Assembly: GCA_944739405.2 (NCBI GenBank)
Contig: OX123190.2
Span: 58,609,805 to 58,673,804, forward strand
Reading direction: 5' to 3'
DNA length: 64,000 nucleotides
Origin: Euclidia mi
Lineage: Eukaryota; Arthropoda; Insecta; Lepidoptera; Erebidae
The notes beneath the pieces were generated by a model, which was given only the letters and a program-made list of their open reading frames with translations, was not told the origin of the DNA and did no database searches. This document shows positions 32,085 to 43,488 of the stretch, piece after piece. Made by a program: the position numbers and the translations under genes. Position 1 is the stretch's first letter, and the number at the start of each line of letters is the position of its first letter.

Positions 32085-35000
32085 AAGGGTCGGAACATGT
32101 CTGACGGAAGATTCGTCGCGTTTTGTCCGTCGCGTAACGCCAATACATACAAATGTATAGAAAACGTTCAACCTTTCACACCTGACCGATGATCCGTTAG
32201 TACGTCGAGCGTACAGCGTCAGTTCCGTTTCCGTCAACGCATTATCCGTCGACGTCGCGCGCACCACGCACCACCTGATTTTTTACCTTTGAGTAAGGAA
32301 TATAAAAGGGGGAGGGCAAATAGTACATATAGAAAAATTACATTATACACATATATACGAAATCGACATAAAGCCACCAAACATAGTGTTGTCTCGTTTT
32401 GTGTTAGGGATGTCTCTGTCAGAAAAAAGAGATAGCCATAGTTTACTGAATAAATTAATCATGACGATATTTTATTAGAAATGTCATTCGTACCATTGTC
32501 GCCAAGGTTTATGGTACATCTGCTGTGAAATCGTTGTATATCGAACATAATAATTTTGTTTTTGTGCATAAATATGTTTAAAAACCAGATGAATCAGTGC
32601 TTCAGGCTGTGTTTCATTACCGTATGAATGGTGTCATCCATGTCCGGTACTTTCTCAGCGACACAGTATCGATATTGGCTCTCAGGGAATATTTTGTTAC
32701 ATGTTTGATACAAGGGTCGTCTTTCGCTTTGCCATGTTTGCCCACATTTTCATTATGGAATAAACTAATCTGGCAAAAGATTTAAACTAACTAAAGTAAC
32801 TTACTACAAAAATGTATTATTTTCCTCTAACCGGCTCCATATCGATATCGATTACATTCTGGAGTACAACCCAAATGGCAGCCATTTTATTTGCCCAACG
32901 TTTCGTAGGTATGCACGCTAATTTAGTAGGTATGCACGCTAAATTCGTAGGTATTGGACATACCATATCCATGTCATTCCCAGATCGGTGATTTTTAAGA
33001 TCATAAGATTCCAGGGCCGCCAGACCTTACTTATTTTTTCATAAACGAAATGTGTAGAATAATGTGGTGTTAGTATGTGCTATGAGTGTACGCATACTTG
33101 CAAGCTTGGATCGAGGGCCAATTAATAATAATAGTAAGTAAATAATAATATAATTTATTTATTTCAAACCCTTCTCACAATGTTTCAAGAAACAAAATAT
33201 AATACAGTACACAGATATTCTGGATCTTTTGATTAACATTTTAGAAGGCGATCAGACAGTGTTAACCCTGACTCCCTGACTCCTAAACTAGGTAGAACCT
33301 GTATCTTAGGAGCCAGTGTTCTCCTGCTAAGTGATGTATGTTAATTTTCTGTACATATTCTTTCTATTTTGTAAGCGAGTGAAATGGAGGATGTATGTGT
33401 ATGTGCGTGCGTGGTGCGTGTGCGTATGTGTGTGTGTGTGTGTGTTGTGTGTGGTGTGTGCCTGTGGGTGCAAGAATCTTGGCTTCATGGGTATTTAGCT
33501 TGTCGATGTCTATGTTTTTACAAACGCTTTTGTAGAGAAGTGGGCTTACAATATAAAGCTGGCGTCTGGCGAAACCTGTTCTATGTCTTGGTGTTGGACA
33601 TAATATCCTATGCTTACGTTTTGTTGGAATCGGTGGAGGTAATAATTTGTGTTGCCTAGTAACTGTTTGAATCACAAAGAGTTGCCTCACAGTATGTAAT
33701 TTATATTCAGCATATAACATTGTCGTAGGGTATCTGAAAGGTTTAAATAACATTACCTTAATGACAGCTCTTTGTGCTCGCTCTAGTTGCAGAACTTTAG
33801 TCTTCGCAGCGCCTCCCCATACCGGTAAACAGTAAGTGATGACGGACTGACAGAGCGCTAGGTATACCATTTTTTAGTATCTTGGAGTCTGCACCGTGTC
33901 TTAGAGATTTAACGATGTAAATAAATCTTCGAACTCTCGAGGCTATATGTTCGATATGTCGATTCCACTTCCGTTCATCATCAATTACTACACCTAGGTA
34001 TTTAGTTTGGGGTACGCGAGAAAAATTCACGCAAGAACATGTTAAGGGATCAGTGCAAGAGTGTGCTGTGATGGTAAAATCTGCGGGGACTTTGGTGCTA
34101 TACCCCGTAGAAAAGGCTATATAGAGTCTTGCTTACATTTAAGGTAAGTAGATTCTGAGTCAACCAATGCATGACCAACTGTAGTGACCGTGCCGCATTT
34201 TTTTTGACCTCAGACCAATCATCACCAAACACAAAAATGGCCGTGTGACCCGCGTAAGCAAATATTTTTGATTTCAGAAAGTACAAAGATTGTTAATGTA
34301 GACCTGGAATAAAATTGGTCCAATGACACTTCCTTGTGGAATACCGTACGTAATAGTTTCATCATTACTAAGTAGCGAACCAATCTTTACAGATATGGTT
34401 CTGTTAGAAAGATGACTTTTAAATAAATTAAGCATATTATCACGTATGCCGATGGCGTCTAATTTGGCTAGGAGTATGGGGACAGAGACCGTGGCGAACG
34501 CTTTGGTTCTTTTTTGGTTTGGCGCAAAAATATATTAGTATATCTAAAAATATACTAATACATTTTTGGTTATTGTCGACTTTACCTGCGACGAAATTTG
34601 TAATATCGGCAACCGCATCTTCGATGGATAATAATTTTTAGGCATGAGGTGCTAAAGGTCCATGGGAACAATTTCCATACATACCTATATAGAAAACATT
34701 TTGTGTCATGCTCTGCAATTGTAACCCCTTCTATATCATTTGTATAAATTTTGCTAAAAACCGTAACCAAATCGTATCATCGTCTTTTATTTTTGAACCT
34801 CCATTCCTATATAGGAAATATATTCAAATAACGCTTGTTGGCTACTATAAAAAATCTCCGAAGTCCGACATATTTTTAATAGTCAAACTCGAATTGCAAT
34901 ATAAATAACTACAGGACTTCAGTGACTACAGAACATCAGGGAACACGACAGTAAAATATTGAGCTGCCCTGAGTACGGCCCTGAACGAACAAACTGATAT

Positions 35001-35144
35001 GTGTGCATAATAGCCACGCTTTCAGCAAATGTGTGCAGATACGCTCGACGCATTTTCCGTCAGATGTGTACCGACTCATTTGACGGAATAGACGCGACCG
35101 AAGATACGTTCGACGCATCTTCCGTCAGATATGTTCCGACCCTT
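32085..35144. mobile_element. ~3.06-kb TIR element with nested LINE, unit 2
   Basis: Left TIR is complete but carries ACATGTCTG for ACATATCTG; right TIR is standard. Confidence 0.7.
33119..34514 (-). pseudogene. LINE reverse transcriptase fragment, unit 2
   Basis: Same fragment with the same lost catalytic box. The shorter microsatellite alters only the non-LINE end of the open frame. Confidence 0.8.
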
Positions 35145-36231
35145 ATTTGTTTGTTTGGTTGAACGCACTAATCTCCGGCACTACTGGTCCGATTTGAAAA
35201 ATCCTTTCAATGTTAAATAGTGTTTTTTAAACTATTAATTTATTTTTCTTTTACAACACTCCAACTCTTTTATATTATACATTGCCAAACTTTAATGTAT
35301 TTTTATTGTTAATACTCACCAATTTCAGTTCTAATACACTTTCGATTTCGCAAAACAGCTTTCAAACCACTCCCCGTTTTCGCCTAACTTTATGTGAAAA
35401 TCTAAGCGTGTAAATATCAGAGAATCCGCGCGGCTCACAAACTCACAACCAATCAACCATGAGAGATCGCGCTATTTCCTCCAAGTGCATCTATTCACTG
35501 AAGTAATACGTTCACGCTTTTCCTATTACCCGTATGACATAATAGAGCACCCAACTGATTGGACGTTTTTCTATAATTCGCAAAAATTCCGATAAATCGC
35601 GATCAATCTATTTTACGTCGATCTACAGATTTACCCGTAAACGCTATTGTAGCATGAACAATGGACGTTTTTTGGCTGTGACGTAAATGGATATGAGTAA
35701 ATTTTTATGTTATGTGAAAGGTAAGGGAAATTAGTAAATGTATTTTTTGTGGTTAGTGACGAACGTGGGATTATTTATGACATTTTATTTTTCTGATATG
35801 CTAAAGTAACAGCCAAATCAATAGGGTTACCAAATAATAATAAAGTAATGATTTATGATTTTTCTTTCCTATAATAGACTTTTAGTAGTGAAATTTATTT
35901 ATTTAGTAGTGAATGAAGTTCCTTAAATGTGGGCAGGTATATACGATACAGAAAGGCTTATCCATTTTAGTATTGGAGGTCAACTGTGTTTTCCCCTTCT
36001 TACACGAGAACTTGCAGATTGATATGAAGTTTGGAGGAGGTAATGTGATAGTCTGCCTGCTTCGCGTTTTTTAAATAAAAGATGTTTGTAACTAGCTATC
36101 TTTTACTGCTTACGTAAAAATATTCGCCGTTTAATAGGACTTGTATGTTTTCTGTGTAATGAGTGGCAAAAGATGGGATCATTTTTATTTTGTGTTGATA
36201 CTCTATATGATATAGCTAGTCTGACCAACTT

Positions 36232-36603
36232 ATGTACGTCCTAAACATAAGAGCCCAGAGCATGTTTAACTCAAAATTTACGAGTCAAAATCATTGTTCA
36301 CCATTAGGTACACAAATCAAGTATTTACTGTCTACAATACTTGGAATAAAAGTAAATGAAACATCAGTCGAGATCAATGGCGTAGATGCAATAACCTGTG
36401 AGAGAGTGGCTCATTTCCCGTCTCATCCAATAGCCAACTATGTAGATTCATGCCCATTCCATTACACCCGATACGATATTATTAGTAAAATATATTTGCC
36501 GAGTGAGGGCTGGAAAATTAATGGAAGTCATTTGTTGTTTCGAATAAATAAGTATTGTAAAACAGGTGTACCTACCCTATGTTTATACAAAGGGTCAATG
36601 TGA
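36232..36603 (+). CDS. Unknown 123-aa ORF, array unit 3
   Basis: Identical in translation to the unit 1 copy. It lies ~590 bp upstream of the gypsy-type insertion, which does not disturb it. Confidence 0.4.
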   Translation: MYVLNIRAQSMFNSKFTSQNHCSPLGTQIKYLLSTILGIKVNETSVEINGVDAITCERVAHFPSHPIANYVDSCPFHYTRYDIISKIYLPSEGWKINGSHLLFRINKYCKTGVPTLCLYKGSM

Positions 36604-36742
36604 TACATAATGTTTGTTAGGTATTATTTTTGCTTTTATTGTAATGAATATGTAGCTAGTGGTGTAACCTTCGTCTGTTACGGGTCCAGTAAATTGAGAT
36701 GCAGAGGAGTTGGGCTTTATTTAGAATGTTTGATCCTGGTAA

Positions 36743-36845
36743 GGGTAGGTTTTAGTTAAGGGAAAAATAAAAATAAACCTACCCTGAGTCATAGGATGAC
36801 TCAAACGCTTTTGGGAAGATGTGGCTCACATCTTCCCAAAAGCGT
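36743..36845. repeat. Three adjacent hairpins, unit 3
   Basis: Same three hairpins as in unit 1; arms unchanged. Confidence 0.85.
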
Positions 36846-37189
36846 AGCGTAGTCTGAAAAATCCATGAAAATTTAGTGTGTTTTCAGGTTCTTCTTAGTA
36901 GGGAAAACACAATTTTGCCAACCACCGCCATATTTCTGGAGAAAGCTGATAAGACCCTTATACCTAATAGCAAAATTTGTTTTTCCATGTGGCCCGCTGT
37001 AAAGTAACATGGTAAGGTATCTATACTAATATATAAAGCTGAAGTTGAGTTTGTTTGTTTGTTAAGGGTCGGAACATATCTGACGGAAGATTCGTCGCGT
37101 TTTGTCCGTCGCGTAACGCCAATACATACAAATGTATAGAAAACGTTCAACCTTTCACACCTGACCGATGATCCGTTAGTACGTCGAGC

Positions 37190-37470
37190 TGTTATATCCC
37201 TTAATTCCATGTAAATAAAGCCTAGTCAGCAATTACTATTCCGTCGTAATTTTCCTTTAGCGTAAATTGTACAATAAGCATTATTCGATATACTTTAATT
37301 ATTAATTTTATTCAATCAGTTAGATCTGAGACGCGACAGTGTACGGTACGGTTTAGAAACCATTAAATTTTCTATTTTTACGGTGTGGTATTGTAAAGTG
37401 CAAATAAACTTTGGGTTTTCTACTTGCGAGTTTTTTTTTTTAAAAGACAAACGGACCCGGCCTCCTAACA
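37190..37470 (+). repeat. 5' LTR
   Basis: Starts TGTTATATCCC and ends CTCCTAACA, with TG...CA termini. It includes an AATAAA-type motif (AAATAAAG at 37211, AAATAAAC at 37404). Confidence 0.95.
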
Positions 37471-37474
37471 AAAT

Positions 37475-37492
37475 TGGTGTCAGAAGTGGGAT
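37475..37492 (+). promoter_or_regulatory. Primer-binding site, tRNA-Leu type
   Basis: TGGTGTCAGAAGTGGGAT, four bases after the LTR, is complementary to the 3' end of insect tRNA-Leu including CCA (recalled, not searched). It primes minus-strand DNA synthesis. Confidence 0.8.
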
Positions 37493-38086
37493 GTGTCAGA
37501 TTGATAGCCTTCATACGGTACTGGCACATTCGTTTTTTTTTTCGGAGCTTCCGTTATCGCCACTGGTCGACAGTAAGACTTTGCCGTGGCTAAGCCTGCG
37601 CCAGAAGATTGTGTGAAGACCCTTGGACGACGATAAGCCTCCGCTCTGAAGCGTGAGCCCGCTCCAGCACACCGCCGCCGCCGTACTCTCCGTCAGGTAA
37701 CTTGTAAGCCTCAGCTGCAGCTCGAGCCAGAACCGACCAGGTCTAACTCACCTACCATCTCTAACATTTTTTCAAATTTCTTTTTCCATTTTTGCGTATT
37801 TTCCAAGTATTGAAGGAGAAATAATTGCGAAGGCGCAGTTATCCGACACTCAGCGCGCAGCCGCGCCACGTTACATCGCCACGCGCTCACCGGATTCTAG
37901 CAATGTCAGCAGCTTCGTGTTTCACCGCGTGCATAATTTTGTGAGTGTTTTTTGTGAATCTATGGCCAATAAGTGATTTTTTCAGTGAATTTTCCTATTT
38001 TTTGTGTGATTTTGCATCAAACTGTGTACAAATATCTTTCGTAAATAGTTTTAAATTATTGTATATTTTTATTAGACAATTATTCT
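37493..38086 (+). other. Gag leader, non-coding
   Basis: About 600 bp between the primer site and gag, GC-richer in its first half. It is the expected place for the packaging signal and a splice donor for env RNA; I could not place the donor. Confidence 0.5.
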
Positions 38087-39058
38087 ATGTCTTTTAAAAC
38101 AGAAAAAGTTGAAATGTCTGACAAAATTACGTTAACATTTTTAACCAAATTTATTAAACCTTACAATGGTGACAAAGAGTCCCTTCCGGCATTTCTCACT
38201 AACTGTGACAATGCCATGTCATTAGCTAGCGAAGATCAGCAGTCAATCTTATGTAAATTTATAATATCTCAACTTGAGGGCAAAGCCCAGGTTGCAGTCA
38301 GTTTAAAAACATTTGACGAATGGCTCGACTTAAAATCCTTTTTACGAACTACGTTTGGTGAAAAGAAACATGCCACTCATCTCTTAGTCGACTTGCAGAA
38401 TTGCAAGCAAGAACCATCCGAAGATGTAACTAAATATTCTATGCGAATAGAACAGATCCTTACTAGGATTTTGTCTGATGTTCAATATAATATTAAAGAT
38501 CCCAAAGAGCTTCCCGGTAGGTTAGCCGCCATGGAAGATCTAGCGCTCAACACCTTTATACTAGGTCTAAATACTTCTATTTCAACTATCGTAAGGTGTA
38601 GAAATCCCTCAACCCTCAATGAGGCTGTACAACACGCTATTGAGGAGGAAAAACTTATCAATCTTCGTTTTAGTTCATTAAAATTCAAAAGTAATTCTGG
38701 TTTACAAAATAACTCTAGATTTCAAAATAAATCAAATTTTAATCCAAAATTTAATTCTAATAATTTTAACAAATCTAATTATAGTTCTAATTCTAATAAT
38801 TTTAACAACAGGTCCAATTATAATCCTAATTCAAACTCTTTTCATTCCAACTCAAAAAATAATTCTAATTCATATCCAAAAATTTGTAGTTACTGTAAAA
38901 ACATAGGGCACAGTATAGAACAATGTCGTAAGCGACAGTATAACATGCAACGTCAAAATGCTAATTCTAACTCTTCTAATCCTAAACCCGGTTCATCTAG
39001 TGCTGTGCATGTTTTACAACAAGGTGACGAAGTGGTCCATGATGAATCTTTAAACTAG
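38087..39058 (+). CDS. gag: Gag polyprotein
   Basis: A 323-codon frame from ATG 38087 to TAG 39056. The N-terminal two thirds are a retrotransposon capsid-type region (PFAM Retrotrans_gag-like, with a DEWLDLKSFLRTTFG motif near residues 90-105). A long Asn/Ser-rich linker follows (about residues 205-262), then one zinc knuckle CSYCKNIGHSIEQC (C-x2-C-x4-H-x4-C, residues 267-280). Gag assembles the particle and binds RNA. The frame is intact. Errantiviruses often lack a knuckle, so its presence is a useful subgroup marker. Confidence 0.85.
   Translation: MSFKTEKVEMSDKITLTFLTKFIKPYNGDKESLPAFLTNCDNAMSLASEDQQSILCKFIISQLEGKAQVAVSLKTFDEWLDLKSFLRTTFGEKKHATHLLVDLQNCKQEPSEDVTKYSMRIEQILTRILSDVQYNIKDPKELPGRLAAMEDLALNTFILGLNTSISTIVRCRNPSTLNEAVQHAIEEEKLINLRFSSLKFKSNSGLQNNSRFQNKSNFNPKFNSNNFNKSNYSSNSNNFNNRSNYNPNSNSFHSNSKNNSNSYPKICSYCKNIGHSIEQCRKRQYNMQRQNANSNSSNPKPGSSSAVHVLQQGDEVVHDESLN
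39049..39055 (+). promoter_or_regulatory. -1 ribosomal frameshift heptamer TTTAAAC
   Basis: In the gag frame the codons are TCT TTA AAC TAG, so T-TTA-AAC is a canonical X-XXY-YYZ slippery site placed directly before the gag stop. A -1 slip moves ribosomes into the pol frame, which is closed just upstream (TGA 39043-39045) and open from 39046 to the pol stop. Confidence 0.75.
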
Positions 39059-42000
39059 CAAAGATTTCGGATACGTGCCTGCCGAAGTCGATAAATCATA
39101 ACGGCACAAATTCGTATACTATTTCTTATCCTAAATCGAATGTCGATACTTATACTAATTCTTATCCTACGTCAAATACTAATTCTTTTACTAAATCATG
39201 TACTAATTCTTATACTAAATCGCCTACTAATTCTTATCATAAATCTTATACCAATTCTAATCCTAAATCTTATAATAATTCGTATCCTAATTCTTATAAT
39301 AAATCTTATGCGGATAATTTTACTAATTCAACTACTATTTCTTCATCTCAGCTACCCAAAAAGGAGCTGAGTCACACTAATTCAACTACTATTTCTACAT
39401 CTCAGCTATCCAAAAAGGAGCTGAGTCATACTAATTCAATTACTATCTCTACATCTCAGCTACCCAAAAGGGAACTGAGTCATACTAATTCAATTAATAT
39501 TTCCACATCTCAGCTATCCAAAAAGGAACTGAGTCCTACTAAATCGAGCTCAACTGAAGTGTCTGAGTCAAATCTTTCTAAACATTATTCTAACTCTTGT
39601 ACCAATTCTTATACTAATAATAATGCTTATAATAAATCAAAAGGGTTATTATTTGGCAAACCTTCTAATTCCTGTGGTCGTGAACTTGATCCAATTCCCA
39701 TTTTTGAAACGAACTTATCATGTAAAGTGTGTCTACCATATACAACATTGTTTACAAAACAATCACATAAGTGTCTTAGCTTTCTTATCGATACCGGCGC
39801 GAGCATTAGCGTCGTTAAACAATCTAGCTTAACTAACAAACACGAACTTCTCCCTGACACTATAAAAATACGAGGTATAAACGACACCGATACTTATAGC
39901 GAATCATTAGGCTCTATTTATTTATCATTTTTAATATCGGAAAAGCCTCACGAGCATAAATTCTACGTCATAAGCGATAATATAAATTTAAAAAACTACA
40001 ATGGTATTTTAGGTACGGATTTCCTCCGAAATTTTAATGCTAAAATAGATTATAGTTCAAATACAATGCTTTTAAATAATCATAAGGTACCGATCCTATT
40101 TCATCAACCTATTTATATCGTCCCGGCACGTTCTGAAGCCGTTATCGAGTGCGCTGTATCAAATTACTCCGCCGAGCTATATCATAACAATGAAGCTCTC
40201 GTATTAGACCACACTTTACGCGATGATGTTTATGTTGCAAATTGTATAGTCTCTATCAAACCAAACAGAAAGGTCAACGTTACAATTTTAAATACCACTG
40301 ACATTGACATAGAGGTCAAGGACTATGTAGTGGAACTGTCACCTTTCAATCAATTAAAGCACTCTGAATCTTTTCATAACATAAATTCTATTTCTTGTTC
40401 TAAGTCTAATCGAGCAAATCACGTTCTAAGCTTAATTCGTTGTTCACACCTTAATGACGAGGAGAAAAAAGCTCTCCTCGGTTGTTGCTCAGAATACACA
40501 GATATTTTTCATGTCGAGGGCGAGCCTCTGTCTTTTACAAACGCCGTCGAACATTCTATAAATACGGGCAATGCACCTCCTATTCATGTAAAATCGTATC
40601 GCTTCCCCGAGTGTCACAAGGAAGAAGTCGACACCCAAATTCGTAAGATGCTCGAACAAAATATTATTCGTCCCTCTGTTTCACCCTGGAGTGCCCCTGT
40701 ATGGGTAGTTCCGAAAAAAATGGACGCCTCTGGCAAGAAAAAATGGCGAATAGTGATAGATTATCGCCGTCTCAATGACGTCACTGTTTCTGAAAGCTAT
40801 CCTCTGCCTCTTATCACAGATATCCTCGACCAATTAGGACACTCAAAATATATTAGTACCCTTGACCTTGCCAGTGGTTTTCATCAATTACGAATGGCCC
40901 CCAAGGACGCCCCAAAAACGGGTTTTACCATAAGCACGAATTCAAGCATGTCTGGACATTACGAGTTCACCAGAATGCCATTTGGGTTGAAAAATGCCCC
41001 TGTTACCTTCCAACGACTTATGAACACCGTCTTATCAGGTCTGCAAGGTCTACATTGTTATGTTTACTTGGATGACTGTATCCTGTACAGCTCGACCTTG
41101 GACTCCCATATACAGAAATTAAGACTAGTATTTGACAAACTAAGAGAATATAATTTAAAACTCCAACCTGATAAGTGCGAGTTTCTAAGACGCGAAGTGA
41201 CTTACCTAGGCCATATCATCACCGATAAAGGTGTCTCTCCCAATCCAGAAAAAGTTAAAGCCGTTTCGCAGTTTCCAACGCCCAAAAACCCTAAAGACGT
41301 CAAATCATTTCTAGGCCTAATAGGCTATTATCGCCGATTCATAAACAATTTCTCCAAATTAACTAAACCCCTTACCTCTTTATTAAAGAAAGACGTCACA
41401 TTCCACTGGTCCCCTGAGCAACAAACCGCTTTCGATACGCTGAAAGATATGTTAATTACCGCACCGATTCTCCAATACCCAGATTTCTCGCAGCCATTTA
41501 TAGTCACCACCGATGCAAGTAATTACGCTGTAGGAGCAATCCTTTCTCAAGGACCTATAGGAAAAGATAGGCCAATAGCATACGCTTCCCGTACTCTGAA
41601 TCGCGCCGAAGGTAACTACTCTACAACTGAGAAGGAGTTACTAGCTATTTTGTTTGCCGTTAAAACTTTTCGACCTTACCTATATGGCACTAAATTTAAA
41701 ATCGTGACGGATCATAGACCCCTTGTGTGGTTATTCAATGTCAAAGACCCAGGCAGTAAACTTATACGCTGGCGCCTTAAACTCGAGGAGTACGACTATG
41801 AAATAATTTACAAACAAGGTCGTCTCAATTCTAATGCTGATGCACTTTCTCGTTGCCCAATTAATGTCATAGATATTAAAAATTTAAATAATTTATCCTA
41901 TGAACAATACTTCAAACTTCAGTTCACTAATAAACTCCCAACTTCTAATACTATTGTTCACGAATGTACTCAAGGTCTACATTTAACAAAATTAAATACC

Positions 42001-42558
42001 ATTGCATGTCCTGTTTCCTTAGACTTCGATTATTCTATTCCCCACTGTGAAGAAATCTTATCACAATTAGAGAAACCTGATGAGTTACTTAACACCGAAC
42101 GCGAACCTTTTACTATCCAAACGACACTCGACAAAAATAAAACATATTACTTTCTTTTTACTAAAACTCATCATTACGAAGAAACAAAATTCAAAGATAT
42201 ATATAACTTACTTATAAAACTTAGAGATAAAATTATTATCGAAAACCCTACTATCACTGATTTAGCAATTTCAGACTTCTCTGACCCCTTTTCTAAATTA
42301 GCCTATACTAAAATTTATAATATGATCACTTACATATTTCACAATACCAATTTAAACATATACATTTACAAAAATCAATTAATTTATCCTACCCCAATCG
42401 AAGTTCCAAAAATTTTAAAAGAAAATCACGATTCCCCTATTGCGGGTCATCCCGGATCGAACCGGATGTATAAGAGAATTAAAGCCGCTTATTACTGGAA
42501 AGGTATGCGTGCAGATATTGTAGAATATGTCAAAAAAATGTCAATTATGTCAAGTTAA
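39055..42558 (+). CDS. pol: Pol: protease, reverse transcriptase, RNase H, start of integrase
   Basis: The -1 frame runs from the slip site to TAA 42556. It has no ATG need, being translated as Gag-Pol. Order: repetitive Ser/Thr/Asn-rich spacer (39060-39600), aspartic protease with IDTGAS (DTG at 39790), reverse transcriptase with RMPFGLKNAPVTFQ and YLDD (41065-41076), RNase H with TTDAS (Asp at 41512) and TDHRPL, a connector, and the integrase zinc domain whose two His are at about 42427-42450. It then breaks: a seven-A run (42532-42538) throws the frame off just before the zinc-binding Cys pair, which lies in the next frame. Confidence 0.9.
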   Translation, partial: LAKISDTCLPKSINHNGTNSYTISYPKSNVDTYTNSYPTSNTNSFTKSCTNSYTKSPTNSYHKSYTNSNPKSYNNSYPNSYNKSYADNFTNSTTISSSQLPKKELSHTNSTTISTSQLSKKELSHTNSITISTSQLPKRELSHTNSINISTSQLSKKELSPTKSSSTEVSESNLSKHYSNSCTNSYTNNNAYNKSKGLLFGKPSNSCGRELDPIPIFETNLSCKVCLPYTTLFTKQSHKCLSFLIDTGASISVVKQSSLTNKHELLPDTIKIRGINDTDTYSESLGSIYLSFLISEKPHEHKFYVISDNINLKNYNGILGTDFLRNFNAKIDYSSNTMLLNNHKVPILFHQPIYIVPARSEAVIECAVSNYSAELYHNNEALVLDHTLRDDVYVANCIVSIKPNRKVNVTILNTTDIDIEVKDYVVELSPFNQLKHSESFHNINSISCSKSNRANHVLSLIRCSHLNDEEKKALLGCCSEYTDIFHVEGEPLSFTNAVEHSINTGNAPPIHVKSYRFPECHKEEVDTQIRKMLEQNIIRPSVSPWSAPVWVVPKKMDASGKKKWRIVIDYRRLNDVTVSESYPLPLITDILDQLGHSKYISTLDLASGFHQLRMAPKDAPKTGFTISTNSSMSGHYEFTRMPFGLKNAPVTFQRLMNTVLSGLQGLHCYVYLDDCILYSSTLDSHIQKLRLVFDKLREYNLKLQPDKCEFLRREVTYLGHIITDKGVSPNPEKVKAVSQFPTPKNPKDVKSFLGLIGYYRRFINNFSKLTKPLTSLLKKDVTFHWSPEQQTAFDTLKDMLITAPILQYPDFSQPFIVTTDASNYAVGAILSQGPIGKDRPIAYASRTLNRAEGNYSTTEKELLAILFAVKTFRPYLYGTKFKIVTDHRPLVWLFNVKDPGSKLIRWRLKLEEYDYEIIYKQGRLNSNADALSRCPINVIDIKNLNNLSYEQYFKLQFTNKLPTSNTIVHECTQGLHLTKLNTIACPVSLDFDYSIPHCEEILSQLEKPDELLNTEREPFTIQTTLDKNKTYYFLFTKTHHYEETKFKDIYNLLIKLRDKIIIENPTITDLAISDFSDPFSKLAYTKIYNMITYIFHNTNLNIYIYKNQLIYPTPIEVPKILKENHDSPIAGHPGSNRMYKRIKAAYYWKGMRADIVEYVKKMSIMSS
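39103..39537 (+). repeat. In-frame coding repeats at the Gag-Pol junction
   Basis: First a degenerate series of short ACTAATTCTTATCCTAAATC-like units (39103-39321), coding TNSYPKS-type peptides. Then four tandem 54-bp units starting at 39322, 39376, 39430 and 39484, each 18 codons and coding a TNS.TISTSQLPKKELSH-like peptide. All unit lengths in the second series are multiples of three, so the pol frame is preserved. Confidence 0.85.
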
Positions 42559-43438
42559 CAAGCCACTTAGACTATCTAACAAATCCCCCATGGAAATAAC
42601 TACTACCTCCACGAGGCCATTTGAGCGACTAGCTCTCGATATCGTTGGACCTCTACCCGAGGCGGGTTTTCAAAAGTTTAAATTTATTCTAACCCTACAG
42701 GATGATCTCACAAAGTTTTCTAGTGCCTATCCTATGATATCCTCCACGAGTGAAGAAATAGCTAGAAACCTTGTACATTTTATGTCGCTATTCGGTTTTC
42801 CCAAATCTATATTAACTGACTTAGGTACTTGTTTTACCTCTGACTTATTCAAACAATTAACGGAAATATTAAAAATTAAAAACCTTTACACCACTCCATA
42901 TCATCCTCAAACTAATGGTGCTTTAGAGCGCTCTCATGCTACTCTAAAAGAGTACCTTAAATCCTTTGTAAATGAAAACCAAAATGATTGGCACTGTTAT
43001 TTATTTACCGCAATATTAGCTTACAACACTACTCCTCACTCTTCTACTAATTTCACTCCTTATGAGTTACTGTATGGTTATAAGCCAACTATTCCTTCTT
43101 CTTTGTATGAGACTAATAACAACACTACATATAATGAGTACATACGCGCTTTACAATATCGGATGCGTTTTAGTCGCGAAAAAGCTATCCAAAACATTAA
43201 TAACAGTAAGGAAAAATCTAAACAATATTATGATACAAATTCCCGCCAAGTGACTTATAAAGTTGGTGATTTAGTCTACTTAAGACATCACCACCGACTT
43301 AGGAAAGCCTTATCTCCAATCTGGAAAGGCCCTTATAAAATCATAAAAGTACACAATAATCATAATGTTACATTGCAAGTAGGTCGTAAGCATATTAAAT
43401 ATCACACCAATGAAATTAAACCAGCTGTTTCCTCATAA
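42527..43438 (+). pseudogene. Integrase remainder, out of frame with pol
   Basis: The open frame (+1 relative to pol) holds the zinc-binding CQLCQ, the catalytic Asp at 42638 (LDIVGP), the second Asp at 42818 (LTDLGTCFTSD), Glu at 42926 (NGALERSHATL), and a C-terminal GPY-type module (WKGPYKIIKV). The DDE triad is complete. The ATG at 42527 is not a native start. The domain is separated from the rest of pol by the seven-A run, so this copy should not make a fused integrase unless the extra base is a sequencing error. Confidence 0.85.
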
Positions 43439-43471
43439 TCTTTCACTTTAAATCTTTCATTATACATATAT

Positions 43472-43488
43472 TCTTTAATTATTTTCAG
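43472..43488 (+). promoter_or_regulatory. Candidate env splice acceptor
   Basis: TCTTTAATTATTTTCAG, a pyrimidine-rich tract ending in AG at 43487-43488. The env frame is open from just after it, with no ATG before the conserved region, as expected if env is translated from a spliced RNA. Confidence 0.55.

Larger units (their letters stand above)
30239..35217 (+). repeat. Array unit 2
   Basis: Private changes include a premature stop in the 123-codon ORF (GGGTAAATG for GGGTCAATG at 31613), CTCTCAGGGAA at 32680 and a (GT)n tract shorter by one repeat. ACATGTCTG at 32094 replaces ACATATCTG. Confidence 0.95.

Noticed and set aside
39103..39537. CRISPR-like array of regular repeats
   Set aside because: Repeats are contiguous, without unique spacers, and code in the pol frame.
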